Below are positions 9,112 to 16,323 of a stretch of DNA of 64,000 bases, piece by piece. The stretch covers positions 186,001 to 250,000 of the forward strand of contig JACUTU010000002.1 of assembly GCA_014859685.1 (NCBI GenBank), in the 5' to 3' direction. How positions within the stretch are numbered: the stretch's first letter is position 1; every line of letters starts with the position of its first letter. Origin of the DNA: Sulfurospirillum sp. (GTDB taxonomy: Bacteria; Campylobacterota; Campylobacteria; Campylobacterales; Sulfurospirillaceae). Below the pieces are notes generated by a model, which worked only from the letters and a program-made list of their open reading frames with translations, did not search any database and had not been told where the DNA came from. Made by a program: the position numbers and the translations under genes.

Positions 9112-9657
9112 TTAATTGCAACAACCACTTGATGAACAGCATCCCTCACTCAAAGTAGCTTTCAAAGCGTCTAATGCAGAAACATAATCTGGTTCTTGTG
9201 TGATCTCTTCACAGATATCTTTGTATGCAATTTTGCCATCTTTGCCTATGATAAATATAGCTCTACATGTAACGCCCGCCAAAGGACCATCAGCTATCAA
9301 AACGCCATAAGCATTTGCAAAATCTTTGTTTCTAAAATCACTGCCAACACTTAAATTCTCGATACCCTCAGTGGTGCAAAATCTACCCATTGCAAATGGA
9401 AGATCCATAGACACAACACTAACACTAACACCATCATAGCTTGCAGCTTCTGTGTTAAATCTTCTTGTTTCGCTTGCACATACAGGTGTATCCAAAGATG
9501 GAACAACAACTATAAGTTGTGCTTTATCGTTAGCGCCACCAATTGTAAGTTCGCTGAGGTCTTTTGCGACCACTTTTACGATCGGTGCAAGATCGCCTAC
9601 TTGTAGTTCGTTGCCTGCTAGATTGACTGTGTTGCCTTTGAGCTTTGTAGTTGCCAT
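9112..9657 (-). CDS. tpx: Thiol peroxidase (Tpx) with Cys-rich C-terminal tail
   Basis: This is a 181-residue atypical 2-Cys peroxiredoxin. VVPSLDTPVCASETRRFN carries the peroxidatic Cys with the PxxxTxxC-type context, and MGRFCTTEGI carries the resolving Cys. Tpx reduces H2O2 and alkyl hydroperoxides with thioredoxin as reductant; in Epsilonproteobacteria it serves microaerobic oxidative-stress defence. The start at 9657 (MATTKL) is preferred over 9663 because AAAGGA sits at the right distance. The last residues, EGCCSSSGCCN, are unusual for Tpx and give four extra cysteines; they might bind metal or be a redox tail. It is monocistronic, divergent from rpsB. Confidence 0.92.
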   Translation of the reverse strand: MATTKLKGNTVNLAGNELQVGDLAPIVKVVAKDLSELTIGGANDKAQLIVVVPSLDTPVCASETRRFNTEAASYDGVSVSVVSMDLPFAMGRFCTTEGIENLSVGSDFRNKDFANAYGVLIADGPLAGVTCRAIFIIGKDGKIAYKDICEEITQEPDYVSALDALKATLSEGCCSSSGCCN

Positions 9658-9759
9658 TTTCATCCTTTAAAGTTAAATTGTAACAAAATTATAGCAAACT
9701 TGAATAAACAATATCTTAATGTATTACTATGCAAAAGCTGTATTTAAATGTTTTTTTAC

Positions 9760-9880
9760 TATAATCACGCTCCCAAGCGGAAAATTCTGCTTGATTTCTC
9801 ACACACCAATCCTTCTTAGGTTGCACTTTTGTGTTGATGGGTGTGGAGGCAAAACCAAAAAACATTACAAGGAGTAGTTC
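9760..9880 (+). promoter_or_regulatory. rpsB promoter and structured S2 leader
   Basis: A consensus TATAAT at 9760-9765 is followed by a leader of about 110 bases. In it CACACC (9802-9807) can pair with GGTGTG (9840-9845), enclosing two small hairpins (CCT-TCTT-AGG and CAC-TTTT-GTG). AAGGAG follows, 6 bases before the rpsB ATG. Autoregulatory rpsB leaders bound by S2 are known in several bacterial groups; whether this fold is one of them is inference. Confidence 0.5.
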
Positions 9881-10678
9881 ATGGTAACTATGAAAGATTT
9901 ACTAGAATGTGGTGTGCACTTCGGTCACCAAACAAGACGCTGGAATCCAAAGATGAAAAAATTCATTTTTGGTGAAAGAAAAAATATCTACATCATTGAT
10001 CTTCAAAAGACTTTGCGATATTTTAGGCATACTTACAACATCGTACGCGATGCAGCAGCTGAGGGAAAATCAGTTCTCTTTGTTGGTACAAAAAAACAAG
10101 CAACCAGTGCTATCAAAGAAGCAGCACTTTCATGTGGAATGCCTTATGTAAACCACAGATGGCTAGGCGGTATGCTTACAAATTACAATACAATCAAACT
10201 CTCAATCCGCAAACTTGATATCATCGAAAAGATGGAAGAAGATGGACAAATTGATTTGCTTACTAAAAAAGAAGCATTGATGCTTCGAAGAAAGAAAGAA
10301 AAATTACTTGATTATTTAGCTGGTATCAGAGACATGAAGTCTACTCCAGATTTGATGTTTGTTATCGATACTGTAAAAGAAAAAATCGCTGTCAATGAAG
10401 CAATAAAGCTTGGCATCGAAGTAGTTGCACCACTTGATACAAACTGTGATCCTGATGTTGTTACCTACCCAATTCCAGGAAATGATGATGCTATCAGATC
10501 TATTCAACTTTTCTGTAAAGAGATGGCTGAAGCTATCAATGAAGGTAAAATGTTGCGTGCTCAAGACAATGAAAAAGAAGAAGTTCTTGTAGCAAGTGAA
10601 GAAGAGATACAAGAGATAATCGAAGAAGCTAAAAGCGAGGAAGATATTTCTAAAGAAGATTTTGTAGAGGAAAAATAG
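9881..10678 (+). CDS. rpsB: 30S ribosomal protein S2
   Basis: The protein has 265 residues. It opens with [25 protein letters not shown], the standard S2 start, and contains [12 protein letters not shown] and the [11 protein letters not shown] segment. S2 binds the 16S rRNA head-body junction and is required for S1 docking. The C-terminal ~30 residues are strongly acidic ([20 protein letters not shown]), longer than in E. coli but common in this phylum. The TAG is immediately followed by the ATG of tsf with no gap, indicating coupled expression. The start is supported by AAGGAG. Confidence 0.97.
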   Translation: MVTMKDLLECGVHFGHQTRRWNPKMKKFIFGERKNIYIIDLQKTLRYFRHTYNIVRDAAAEGKSVLFVGTKKQATSAIKEAALSCGMPYVNHRWLGGMLTNYNTIKLSIRKLDIIEKMEEDGQIDLLTKKEALMLRRKKEKLLDYLAGIRDMKSTPDLMFVIDTVKEKIAVNEAIKLGIEVVAPLDTNCDPDVVTYPIPGNDDAIRSIQLFCKEMAEAINEGKMLRAQDNEKEEVLVASEEEIQEIIEEAKSEEDISKEDFVEEK

Positions 10679-11746
10679 ATGGCTGAAATTACTGCACAAA
10701 TGGTGAAAGAGTTAAGAGAATCTACTGGCGCTGGTATGATGGATTGTAAAAAAGCCCTCGTTGAAACAGATGGAGATATGCAAAAAGCTGTTGATGTTCT
10801 TAGGGAAAAAGGCTTAGGAAAAGCAGAAAAAAAAGCAGATAGACTTGCGAGTGAAGGTCTTGTAAATGTTGAAGTTGATGCTACATGTAAGAGTGCTACA
10901 ATCGTTGAAGTAAACTCAGAAACAGACTTTGTTGCTAAAAATGAAAATTTTATAGGACTTACAAAAGATACAACATTGCATATTCAAGCTAGCAGAGCTT
11001 GCGAAGTTTCACAAGTCATGGCTTCTACTTACAACGGTGTAAAATTTGAAGAGTATTTTAACTCTAAAATCGCAACTATTGGCGAAAATCTTGTGTTGCG
11101 AAGATTTGCGAATATTCATGCATCACAAAATGGTGTAGTTAATGGTTACACACACTCTAATGGACGCGTAGGTGTTATCATCGCCGCTGCTTGTGATAGT
11201 GAAAAAACAGCAAGTGCTGCGGCCGAATTCATCAGACAACTTTGTATGCATGCCGCTGCCATGAAACCTTCTTATCTGCATTACAGCGAACTTGATGCTG
11301 CATTTGTTGCCAAAGAAACTATCGGTATGAAAGCTGATATTGAAAAAGAAAATGAAGAACTCAGAAGACTTGGTAAACATGAAAAGAAAATACCAACTTT
11401 TGTGAGCATGTCACAACTTAATGATGCAGTGTTAGCACAAGCACAAGAAGATATCAAAGCGGAACTCAAAGCACAAAATAAACCTGAAAAAATCTGGGAT
11501 AAAATCATCCCTGGACAAATGGAAAGATTTATTGCTGATAATACACAACTTGATCAACAAAAAACACTTTTAAGTCAATTTTATGTTATGGATGACAAAA
11601 AAACTGTGGCACAAGTGGTAGCTGAAAAAGCAAAAGAACTCGGCGGAACTATCGAACTTGTATCATATGTTCGATTTGAACTTGGCGAAGGTTTAGAAAA
11701 AAAGGGATGTGATTTTGCAGCAGAAGTTGCTGAACAATTAGCATAA
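10679..11746 (+). CDS. tsf: Elongation factor Ts
   Basis: The protein has 355 residues, the long form seen in Campylobacterota (E. coli has 283). It starts MAEITAQMVKELRESTGAGMMDCKKAL, the UBA-like N-terminal domain that contacts EF-Tu. TDFVAKN follows in the core, and it ends with VRFELGEGLEKK, the usual EF-Ts C-terminal signature. EF-Ts exchanges GDP for GTP on EF-Tu. It abuts rpsB and is followed by a strong hairpin before the ABC ATPase gene. Confidence 0.97.
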   Translation: MAEITAQMVKELRESTGAGMMDCKKALVETDGDMQKAVDVLREKGLGKAEKKADRLASEGLVNVEVDATCKSATIVEVNSETDFVAKNENFIGLTKDTTLHIQASRACEVSQVMASTYNGVKFEEYFNSKIATIGENLVLRRFANIHASQNGVVNGYTHSNGRVGVIIAAACDSEKTASAAAEFIRQLCMHAAAMKPSYLHYSELDAAFVAKETIGMKADIEKENEELRRLGKHEKKIPTFVSMSQLNDAVLAQAQEDIKAELKAQNKPEKIWDKIIPGQMERFIADNTQLDQQKTLLSQFYVMDDKKTVAQVVAEKAKELGGTIELVSYVRFELGEGLEKKGCDFAAEVAEQLA

Positions 11747-11758
11747 ATTCCCAAAAAT

Positions 11759-11782
11759 CCAAGGAGGAAATCTCCTCCTTGG
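11759..11782 (+). terminator. Perfect 10-bp hairpin after tsf
   Basis: CCAAGGAGGA pairs perfectly with TCCTCCTTGG around an AATC loop, 12 bases after the tsf stop. There is no run of T after the stem, so it is not a classical intrinsic terminator. It may act as an attenuator or RNA-processing/stabilising hairpin that separates highly expressed rpsB-tsf from the genes downstream. The left arm contains AGGAGG, a hidden Shine-Dalgarno-like sequence. The next gene starts 17 bases later, using AAGGAT at 11790-11795. Confidence 0.5.
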
Positions 11783-11799
11783 CACAATGAAGGATCAAA

Positions 11800-12435
11800 A
11801 TGTCACTGCTTAGAGTAACAAATCTTTCGCACTCCTTTGAATACCCTCTTTTTGAAAATATCTCATTTTCGCTTGACAAACAAAAATCACTTGCCATAGT
11901 CGGTGTTAGTGGCAGTGGCAAATCAACACTTTTACATATCTGTTCAACTTTACTCAAACCGTTGAGTGGCTCTGTTTGTCTTTTTGGTGAAGATCTCTAT
12001 AGTAAAAGCCCACAAGAGATTCTCCAACTTAGAAGAGAATCTCTTGGTATCATTTTCCAATCACACTATCTTTTTAAAGGATTTAAAACCAAAGAAAATT
12101 TAGAATTAGCGTGTTTACTCAATAACACTTCCTTAGATGGTGGATTGCTAGAAAAAATTGGTATATCGCAACTTATGGATCAAAAAGTAACCGAACTTTC
12201 AGGCGGGCAACAACAGCGCGTTTCCATAGCAAGAGTGCTTGCAAAAAAACCAAAAATTCTTTTTGCAGACGAACCAACTGGAAATCTAGATGCAAAAACA
12301 GCTGGCGAGGTCATGGATATTTTGTTTGATTATATCGCACAAAATGATGCTGCATTGATGTTAGTAACTCATGATATGCAGCTTGCAAGTAGATGTGATA
12401 CAACGCTACACATTGATGATTTTATGCCACAGTAA
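11800..12435 (+). CDS. LolD-like ABC transporter ATP-binding protein
   Basis: This is a 211-residue nucleotide-binding subunit with Walker A GVSGSGKSTLLH, Q-loop FQSHYLFKGF, signature LSGGQQQRVSIARVL, Walker B ILFADEPTGNLD and H-loop LVTHD. The DEPTGNLD form and length fit the MacB/LolD/FtsE group, in which ATPases power lipoprotein release or cell-division membrane proteins. No permease gene is adjacent, so its partner is elsewhere. The same orphan ATPase sits between tsf and fliR in C. jejuni. Its stop overlaps the fliR start by one base. Confidence 0.85.
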   Translation: MSLLRVTNLSHSFEYPLFENISFSLDKQKSLAIVGVSGSGKSTLLHICSTLLKPLSGSVCLFGEDLYSKSPQEILQLRRESLGIIFQSHYLFKGFKTKENLELACLLNNTSLDGGLLEKIGISQLMDQKVTELSGGQQQRVSIARVLAKKPKILFADEPTGNLDAKTAGEVMDILFDYIAQNDAALMLVTHDMQLASRCDTTLHIDDFMPQ

Positions 12436-13205
12436 TGTTAGCTTTAGTTGATTTTTTAGGGCAAAATAGCGTTATTCTTTTTCTCTTATTGTTTGCAAGA
12501 TTGAGCGGTCTGCTCGCTTTCTTTCCATTTTTTTCTCATATGAAGATACCTATGAGTATCAAAACAGCACTTGTTATTTTTCTAACAATCTTTCTGTTTC
12601 CGCTTGCTAGTATGCCAAACATAGAACTGAGTGTGATGAGCTTAGTTTTAGCAATTCTTTCAGAGATGATGCTAGGTTTTATTGCAGGAACTTTTCTGAT
12701 ACTTGTTTTTGCGATGCTTGAAATGGCTGGTATGCAGATCTCTTTTGTTATGGGATTTACGATGGCAAGTGTTATCGACCCACAATCAAATGTTTCTTTG
12801 CCCATAATCAGCCAGATACTTACTTTTATCGCCCTTATAGTACTTTTGGGTTTCAATGGTCATCATGCGATGCTCACATTTATAACCCAGTCGCTTACGC
12901 AATTGCCGTTGGGTTCTTTTTATCCATCGCATGGCGTGTGGAAATACCTCTTAAAAGCTTCCACAGATATGTTTATTTTTGGTTTTATCCTCTCTTTTCC
13001 TATCGTAGGTATGTCGCTTCTTGCCGATGTTGTTTTTGGTATGCTCATGAAAACAATGCCACAATTTAATCTATTGGTGGTAGGTTTTCCTATCAAAATT
13101 ATGGTTGGATTTGTCGTTCTTATAGCGGTTATTTCTGGGATTATGGTTATATTTCAAAGAGAATTTATCCGCGCTCTTGAACACTTACAGCTTTTAATGG
13201 GATGA
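12435..13205 (+). CDS. fliR: Flagellar export apparatus protein FliR
   Basis: The 256-residue integral membrane protein has about six hydrophobic segments, starting LVDFLGQNSVILFLLLFARL and including FFPFFSHMKIPMSIKTAL and the QISFVMGFTMASVIDPQS loop conserved in FliR/YscT proteins. FliR forms part of the FliPQR export gate of the flagellar type III secretion system. Its ATG overlaps the TAA of the ABC ATPase gene. Its presence implies a motile cell. The convergent EamA gene begins its 3' end 25 bp downstream. Confidence 0.92.
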   Translation: MLALVDFLGQNSVILFLLLFARLSGLLAFFPFFSHMKIPMSIKTALVIFLTIFLFPLASMPNIELSVMSLVLAILSEMMLGFIAGTFLILVFAMLEMAGMQISFVMGFTMASVIDPQSNVSLPIISQILTFIALIVLLGFNGHHAMLTFITQSLTQLPLGSFYPSHGVWKYLLKASTDMFIFGFILSFPIVGMSLLADVVFGMLMKTMPQFNLLVVGFPIKIMVGFVVLIAVISGIMVIFQREFIRALEHLQLLMG

Positions 13206-13230
13206 TTTGATGCTAAGTGTTTGAACATAT

Positions 13231-14082
13231 TTAATGGCGCGATAATAAGTAAATATATATACCACTTAGGATGATTGTTGCGGAAAAAATAAGTTTCAAA
13301 GTAAGATTTTCATCTAAAAATATAACTCCTAAAAATATAGCAATAGGAGGAATTAAAAGTTGTAATATCCCAGAAGTAGTGATTTTTATATTTGGCAATA
13401 AATAGTACCATAAAAGATACCCAATAGCGGAAGTTATCCCCCCTGAAATAAAAGCTAAAAATATCCCATAACTTGATACATGTAAATTATCAATAAATAA
13501 AATAAAAAATATCGCCAAATAAAAAAGAGATTTGCAAAAGTTATCGGTTGTGTTTAAAACAGCATTTGAAGAGACTCTTCCAAATATCGTATAAAAGCCC
13601 CAAGCAATTCCAGAAATTATCATCAAAATAGAGTGATAAATAGATATTTCAATATTTTGTGTAGGATACAAAAGGTAAACAAGTCCGCCAAAAGAGACAA
13701 TAATCCCTAATGATTTTATAAAGTTTAGCCTCTCTTTTTTGATTAAAGCTACAACAATAATCGTAAGTTGCACAGAAGCAAAAAGGATCAAGGCCCCAAG
13801 CCCAGCTTCTAAATTAATATAAGCATATGAAAAACAAATGGCATATAAAAAAAGTGCAAAAGAGCTATGCCAGTTTTTTGTAAGTGTTAAATTGAATTTT
13901 TTTTCTTTACTATATAAAATTATAAGCAATACTAAAGCACCAAAAAAAAGTCTGAAAAAGCTAAAACTATAGGCATCTATGGAATTATGTATCAATGCAG
14001 CTCTACCAAGGAGAGAACTTGTTGATAAGAAAAATAGTGTTATGGTTGTTAAAAATATTAGTTTAAAATTCATAAACATCAT
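13231..14082 (-). CDS. EamA-family (DMT) transporter
   Basis: The 283-residue protein has ten hydrophobic helices arranged as two EamA repeats, including FFRLFFGALVLLIILY, LEAGLGALILFASVQL, and in the second half SGGITSAIGYLLWYYLLP and IPPIAIFLGVIFLDENLT. DMT permeases export or import small metabolites such as amino acids or nucleotide sugars; the substrate is unknown. Three Mets (14082, 14079, 14073) are possible starts and no good Shine-Dalgarno separates them. It stands alone on the minus strand between fliR and a MITE-like element, and its bases look more AT-rich than the neighbours, which may mean later acquisition. Confidence 0.85.
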   Translation of the reverse strand: MMFMNFKLIFLTTITLFFLSTSSLLGRAALIHNSIDAYSFSFFRLFFGALVLLIILYSKEKKFNLTLTKNWHSSFALFLYAICFSYAYINLEAGLGALILFASVQLTIIVVALIKKERLNFIKSLGIIVSFGGLVYLLYPTQNIEISIYHSILMIISGIAWGFYTIFGRVSSNAVLNTTDNFCKSLFYLAIFFILFIDNLHVSSYGIFLAFISGGITSAIGYLLWYYLLPNIKITTSGILQLLIPPIAIFLGVIFLDENLTLKLIFSATIILSGIYIYLLSRH

Positions 14083-14391
14083 TATAGCTTATTTTTTTAG
14101 ACGAAGGATAAGAGATGATTGGATCAAATCTAAAATAACTTTATGATAGATGTTACGCATTAAAACGAACGCCACTCGCTTTAGTGGCAGGTGTAAATCT
14201 CTCTACAACCACCCCCCCTAAAAGCTACGAAAAGGGTACTTTTCAAGAAAATTAGAGGTATTTGCAAACTTTTTTACAAAAGTGCGTAAGATCAGTTTAT
14301 AAACAAAAATAATATATTTCTAAGAAACTTTTTGAAATAGTTTAGCTACAATTCATTTGTGACAAAAAAGTTATTTTGATAAAGGAAATCA
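14083..14391. promoter_or_regulatory. Non-coding region with MITE-like copy B and glgP promoter
   Basis: This 309-bp gap contains the 149-bp MITE-like element at 14147-14295. It then has a TACAAT -10-like box at 14347-14352, preceded by GC (extended -10 style), and AAAGGA at 14382-14387 before the glgP ATG. Nothing else is recognised. Confidence 0.55.
14147..14295 (+). repeat. MITE-like element, copy B (149 bp)
   Basis: The left end TAGATGTTACGCAT and right end GTGCGTAAGATCAG form the imperfect inverted repeat. The flanks TTTATGA (14140-14146) and TTTATAA (14296-14302) match at 6 of 7 positions. The interior contains GCTACGAAAAGGGTACTTTTCAAG, an imperfect version of the family hairpin, the conserved AAAATTAGAGGTATTTGCAAA stretch and an extra local hairpin GCCACT-CGCTTT-AGTGGC. 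It is oriented like copy C, opposite to A and D, and lies between the EamA gene and glgP. Confidence 0.78.
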
Positions 14392-16041
14392 ATGCATTTA
14401 CACACTTATGATATTAACAAAAAATTTGCAACAAGTGTTGCTTATTTTTCTATGGAGTTTGCAATAGATCAAGCTTTAAAGATCTACTCTGGCGGTCTTG
14501 GCTTTTTGGCAGGCTCACACATGCGAAGTGCATATGATCGCAAACAAAATGTAATTGGCATTGGGATGTTGTGGAGTTTTGGTTATTATGATCAAGCTAG
14601 ACATGAAGATAGAACGCTCAAACCTGTACATCTTCGTAAATTTTATTATTTTTTGCAAGAGTTAGAACAAAAAGTCACCGTAAAAATTGAAGGTACAGAT
14701 GTAGTGATTAAAGCTTTTTTACTCCATCCAGATACTTTTGGAACAGCTCCTATGATTTTGCTTTCAACCGATGTTGATGAAAATGACCATCTTTCCCGTA
14801 CAATTACTCATAAACTTTATGATGCCAATGCAAGAACAAGAGTGGCACAAGAGATCGTTTTGGGTGTAGGCGGTGTGAAAATTCTTGAAGCAATCAACCA
14901 AAAAATTGATATCTACCATATGAATGAGGGGCATGCAATACCGCTTGTATATGAATTATACGCAAAATTTGGAGACATGAAGAAAGTAAAAGAGCGTGTA
15001 GTTTTTACAACCCATACGCCAGAAGCGGCTGGAAATGAAACCTATGATGCGCGTTTTTTACATCAAATGGGGTTTTTTGGTGAACGATCTTATGATGATG
15101 TGTGTTCGCTTTGTTCCCTTATTGAGGGGGATAGATATAGTCTCACGGTTGAAGCGTTGCGTTGTGCAAAAAGAGCAAATGCTGTTTCTAAGATCCATCA
15201 AATAGTTTCTAATCACATGTGGGAAGGTGTGAGCGATAAATGTGAAATTATAGCAATCACGAATGCACAAAATAAAAAATACTGGTCAGACAAGATACTT
15301 GCAAGAGCGCTTGATGAGCATGAAGACTATGAACTAATCGCACGAAAAAAACATCTCAAAAAGCTTCTTTTTGATGAAGTAGCAGATCAAACTGGAAAAA
15401 TGTTTAATCCTGAAGTATTTACGATAGTTTGGGCAAGAAGATTTGCTGAGTATAAACGACCAGGGCTTTTAAAGTATGATTTTGAACGCTTTGAAAAATT
15501 TGTAAATAATCAAGAGATGCCCGTGCAAATTATTTGGGCTGGTAAACCTTATCCAAAAGATGAAGGCGCTATCGCAATTTTCAATGAACTCATTCGCCTT
15601 AGTCACCTTTATAAAAACATAGCGGTACTGATAGGATATGAATTGAGTCTCTCAAAACTCTTGAAGCAAGGTAGTGATTTGTGGCTCAATACTCCACGAA
15701 TTACTCGAGAAGCAAGCGGTACAAGCGGAATGACTGCGAGTATGAATGGTTCTGTGCATTGCTCAATCAATGATGGATGGCATCCAGAATTTGCCAGAGA
15801 TTGCCGTAATGCTTTTACTATTCCTGAAGTTGATTATACTTTACCAATCGAAGAGCAAGATAGGCTTGATAATAAAAATATGATGTGTATTTTAGAACAA
15901 AAAATATTGCCAATTTACTATAAAGATCCAGATAAATGGACGCAAATTATGAGAAGTGCGATGATGGAGATAGAAGTTGAATTTGATTCAGGTCGCATGG
16001 CAAGAGAATATTACGAGTTGATGTACGATTATACATATTGA
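14392..16041 (+). CDS. glgP: Short GT35 alpha-glucan phosphorylase-like protein lacking the PLP lysine
   Basis: The protein has 549 residues, matching the short archaeal/thermophile-type alpha-glucan phosphorylases rather than the ~800-residue form. Motifs are AYFSMEFAID (residues 17-26), YSGGLGFLAG, YHMNEGHA, FTTHTPEAAGNE, WARRFAEYKRP and, near the C-terminus, EASGTSGM. In GT35 enzymes the residue after that Met is the lysine that binds pyridoxal phosphate (EASGTxxMK); here it is Thr448. Phosphorylases release glucose 1-phosphate from glycogen, but without the lysine this may be inactive or use another chemistry. It opens the alpha-glucan cluster; its TGA coincides with the left flank of MITE-like copy C. 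A TACAAT box and AAAGGA precede it. Confidence 0.82.
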   Translation: MHLHTYDINKKFATSVAYFSMEFAIDQALKIYSGGLGFLAGSHMRSAYDRKQNVIGIGMLWSFGYYDQARHEDRTLKPVHLRKFYYFLQELEQKVTVKIEGTDVVIKAFLLHPDTFGTAPMILLSTDVDENDHLSRTITHKLYDANARTRVAQEIVLGVGGVKILEAINQKIDIYHMNEGHAIPLVYELYAKFGDMKKVKERVVFTTHTPEAAGNETYDARFLHQMGFFGERSYDDVCSLCSLIEGDRYSLTVEALRCAKRANAVSKIHQIVSNHMWEGVSDKCEIIAITNAQNKKYWSDKILARALDEHEDYELIARKKHLKKLLFDEVADQTGKMFNPEVFTIVWARRFAEYKRPGLLKYDFERFEKFVNNQEMPVQIIWAGKPYPKDEGAIAIFNELIRLSHLYKNIAVLIGYELSLSKLLKQGSDLWLNTPRITREASGTSGMTASMNGSVHCSINDGWHPEFARDCRNAFTIPEVDYTLPIEEQDRLDNKNMMCILEQKILPIYYKDPDKWTQIMRSAMMEIEVEFDSGRMAREYYELMYDYTY

Positions 16042-16044
16042 TAA

Positions 16045-16205
16045 CTGATGTTACACACTCAAACGAATGCGTCCATTTTTCTAAAAAAGCTTCGTTTTAT
16101 AGCAGAGACTAAAGTGTCTGCAAGCCCTTAAAGCTACGAAAAGGATACTTTTCGAGAAAATTAGAGGTATTTACGAACTTTTTTTGAAAAAGTGTGTAAG
16201 TTTAG
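16045..16205 (+). repeat. MITE-like element, copy C (161 bp), on the glgP stop codon
   Basis: The left end CTGATGTTACACAC and right end GTGTGTAAGTTTAG form the inverted repeat. Both ends carry the same change relative to the other copies (ACAC for GCAC on one side, GTGT for GTGC on the other), so pairing is kept. The interior hairpin is CGAAAAG-GATA-CTTTTCG. Flanks TTGATAA (16038-16044) and TGAATAA (16206-16212) match at 5 of 7. The left flank contains the TGA stop of glgP (16039-16041), so the element starts three bases after the gene ends. Confidence 0.78.
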
Positions 16206-16220
16206 TGAATAAACAAAAAC

Positions 16221-16323
16221 AAGGGGGGTAGACAATGAAAACAATACGATGCACAGCATTGTGCTTTAGTCGCGAGGAATTTTTGGTGAGCTTTGCTTGC
16301 CAAAAGGGGGGTAGACAATGAAA
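16221..16323 (+). repeat. Duplicated 20-bp ribosome-binding site and start codon
   Basis: AAGGGGGGTAGACAATGAAA occurs at 16221-16240 and again, identically, at 16304-16323, 83 bp apart. Each copy supplies a purine-rich Shine-Dalgarno-like stretch and an ATG. The second starts the nucleotidyltransferase gene; the first starts a 28-codon leader reading frame. Confidence 0.9.
16235..16321 (+). CDS. Putative 28-aa leader peptide coupled to the next gene
   Basis: ATG at 16235 follows a copy of the same 20-bp start region used by the gene downstream. The frame encodes 28 residues (beginning MKTIRCTALCFSREEF and ending QKGGRQ) and stops with TGA at 16319-16321, overlapping the ATG at 16318 (ATGA). 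This geometry is typical of translational coupling or a regulatory uORF. It could also be an accident of a start-site duplication. No similarity is recognised; it contains three Cys and no signal peptide. Confidence 0.4.
   Translation: MKTIRCTALCFSREEFLVSFACQKGGRQ

Noticed and set aside
10316-10699. 127-codon minus-strand frame across rpsB
   Set aside because: It is Phe- and Tyr-rich from reversed Lys/Glu codons and overlaps an essential gene in full.
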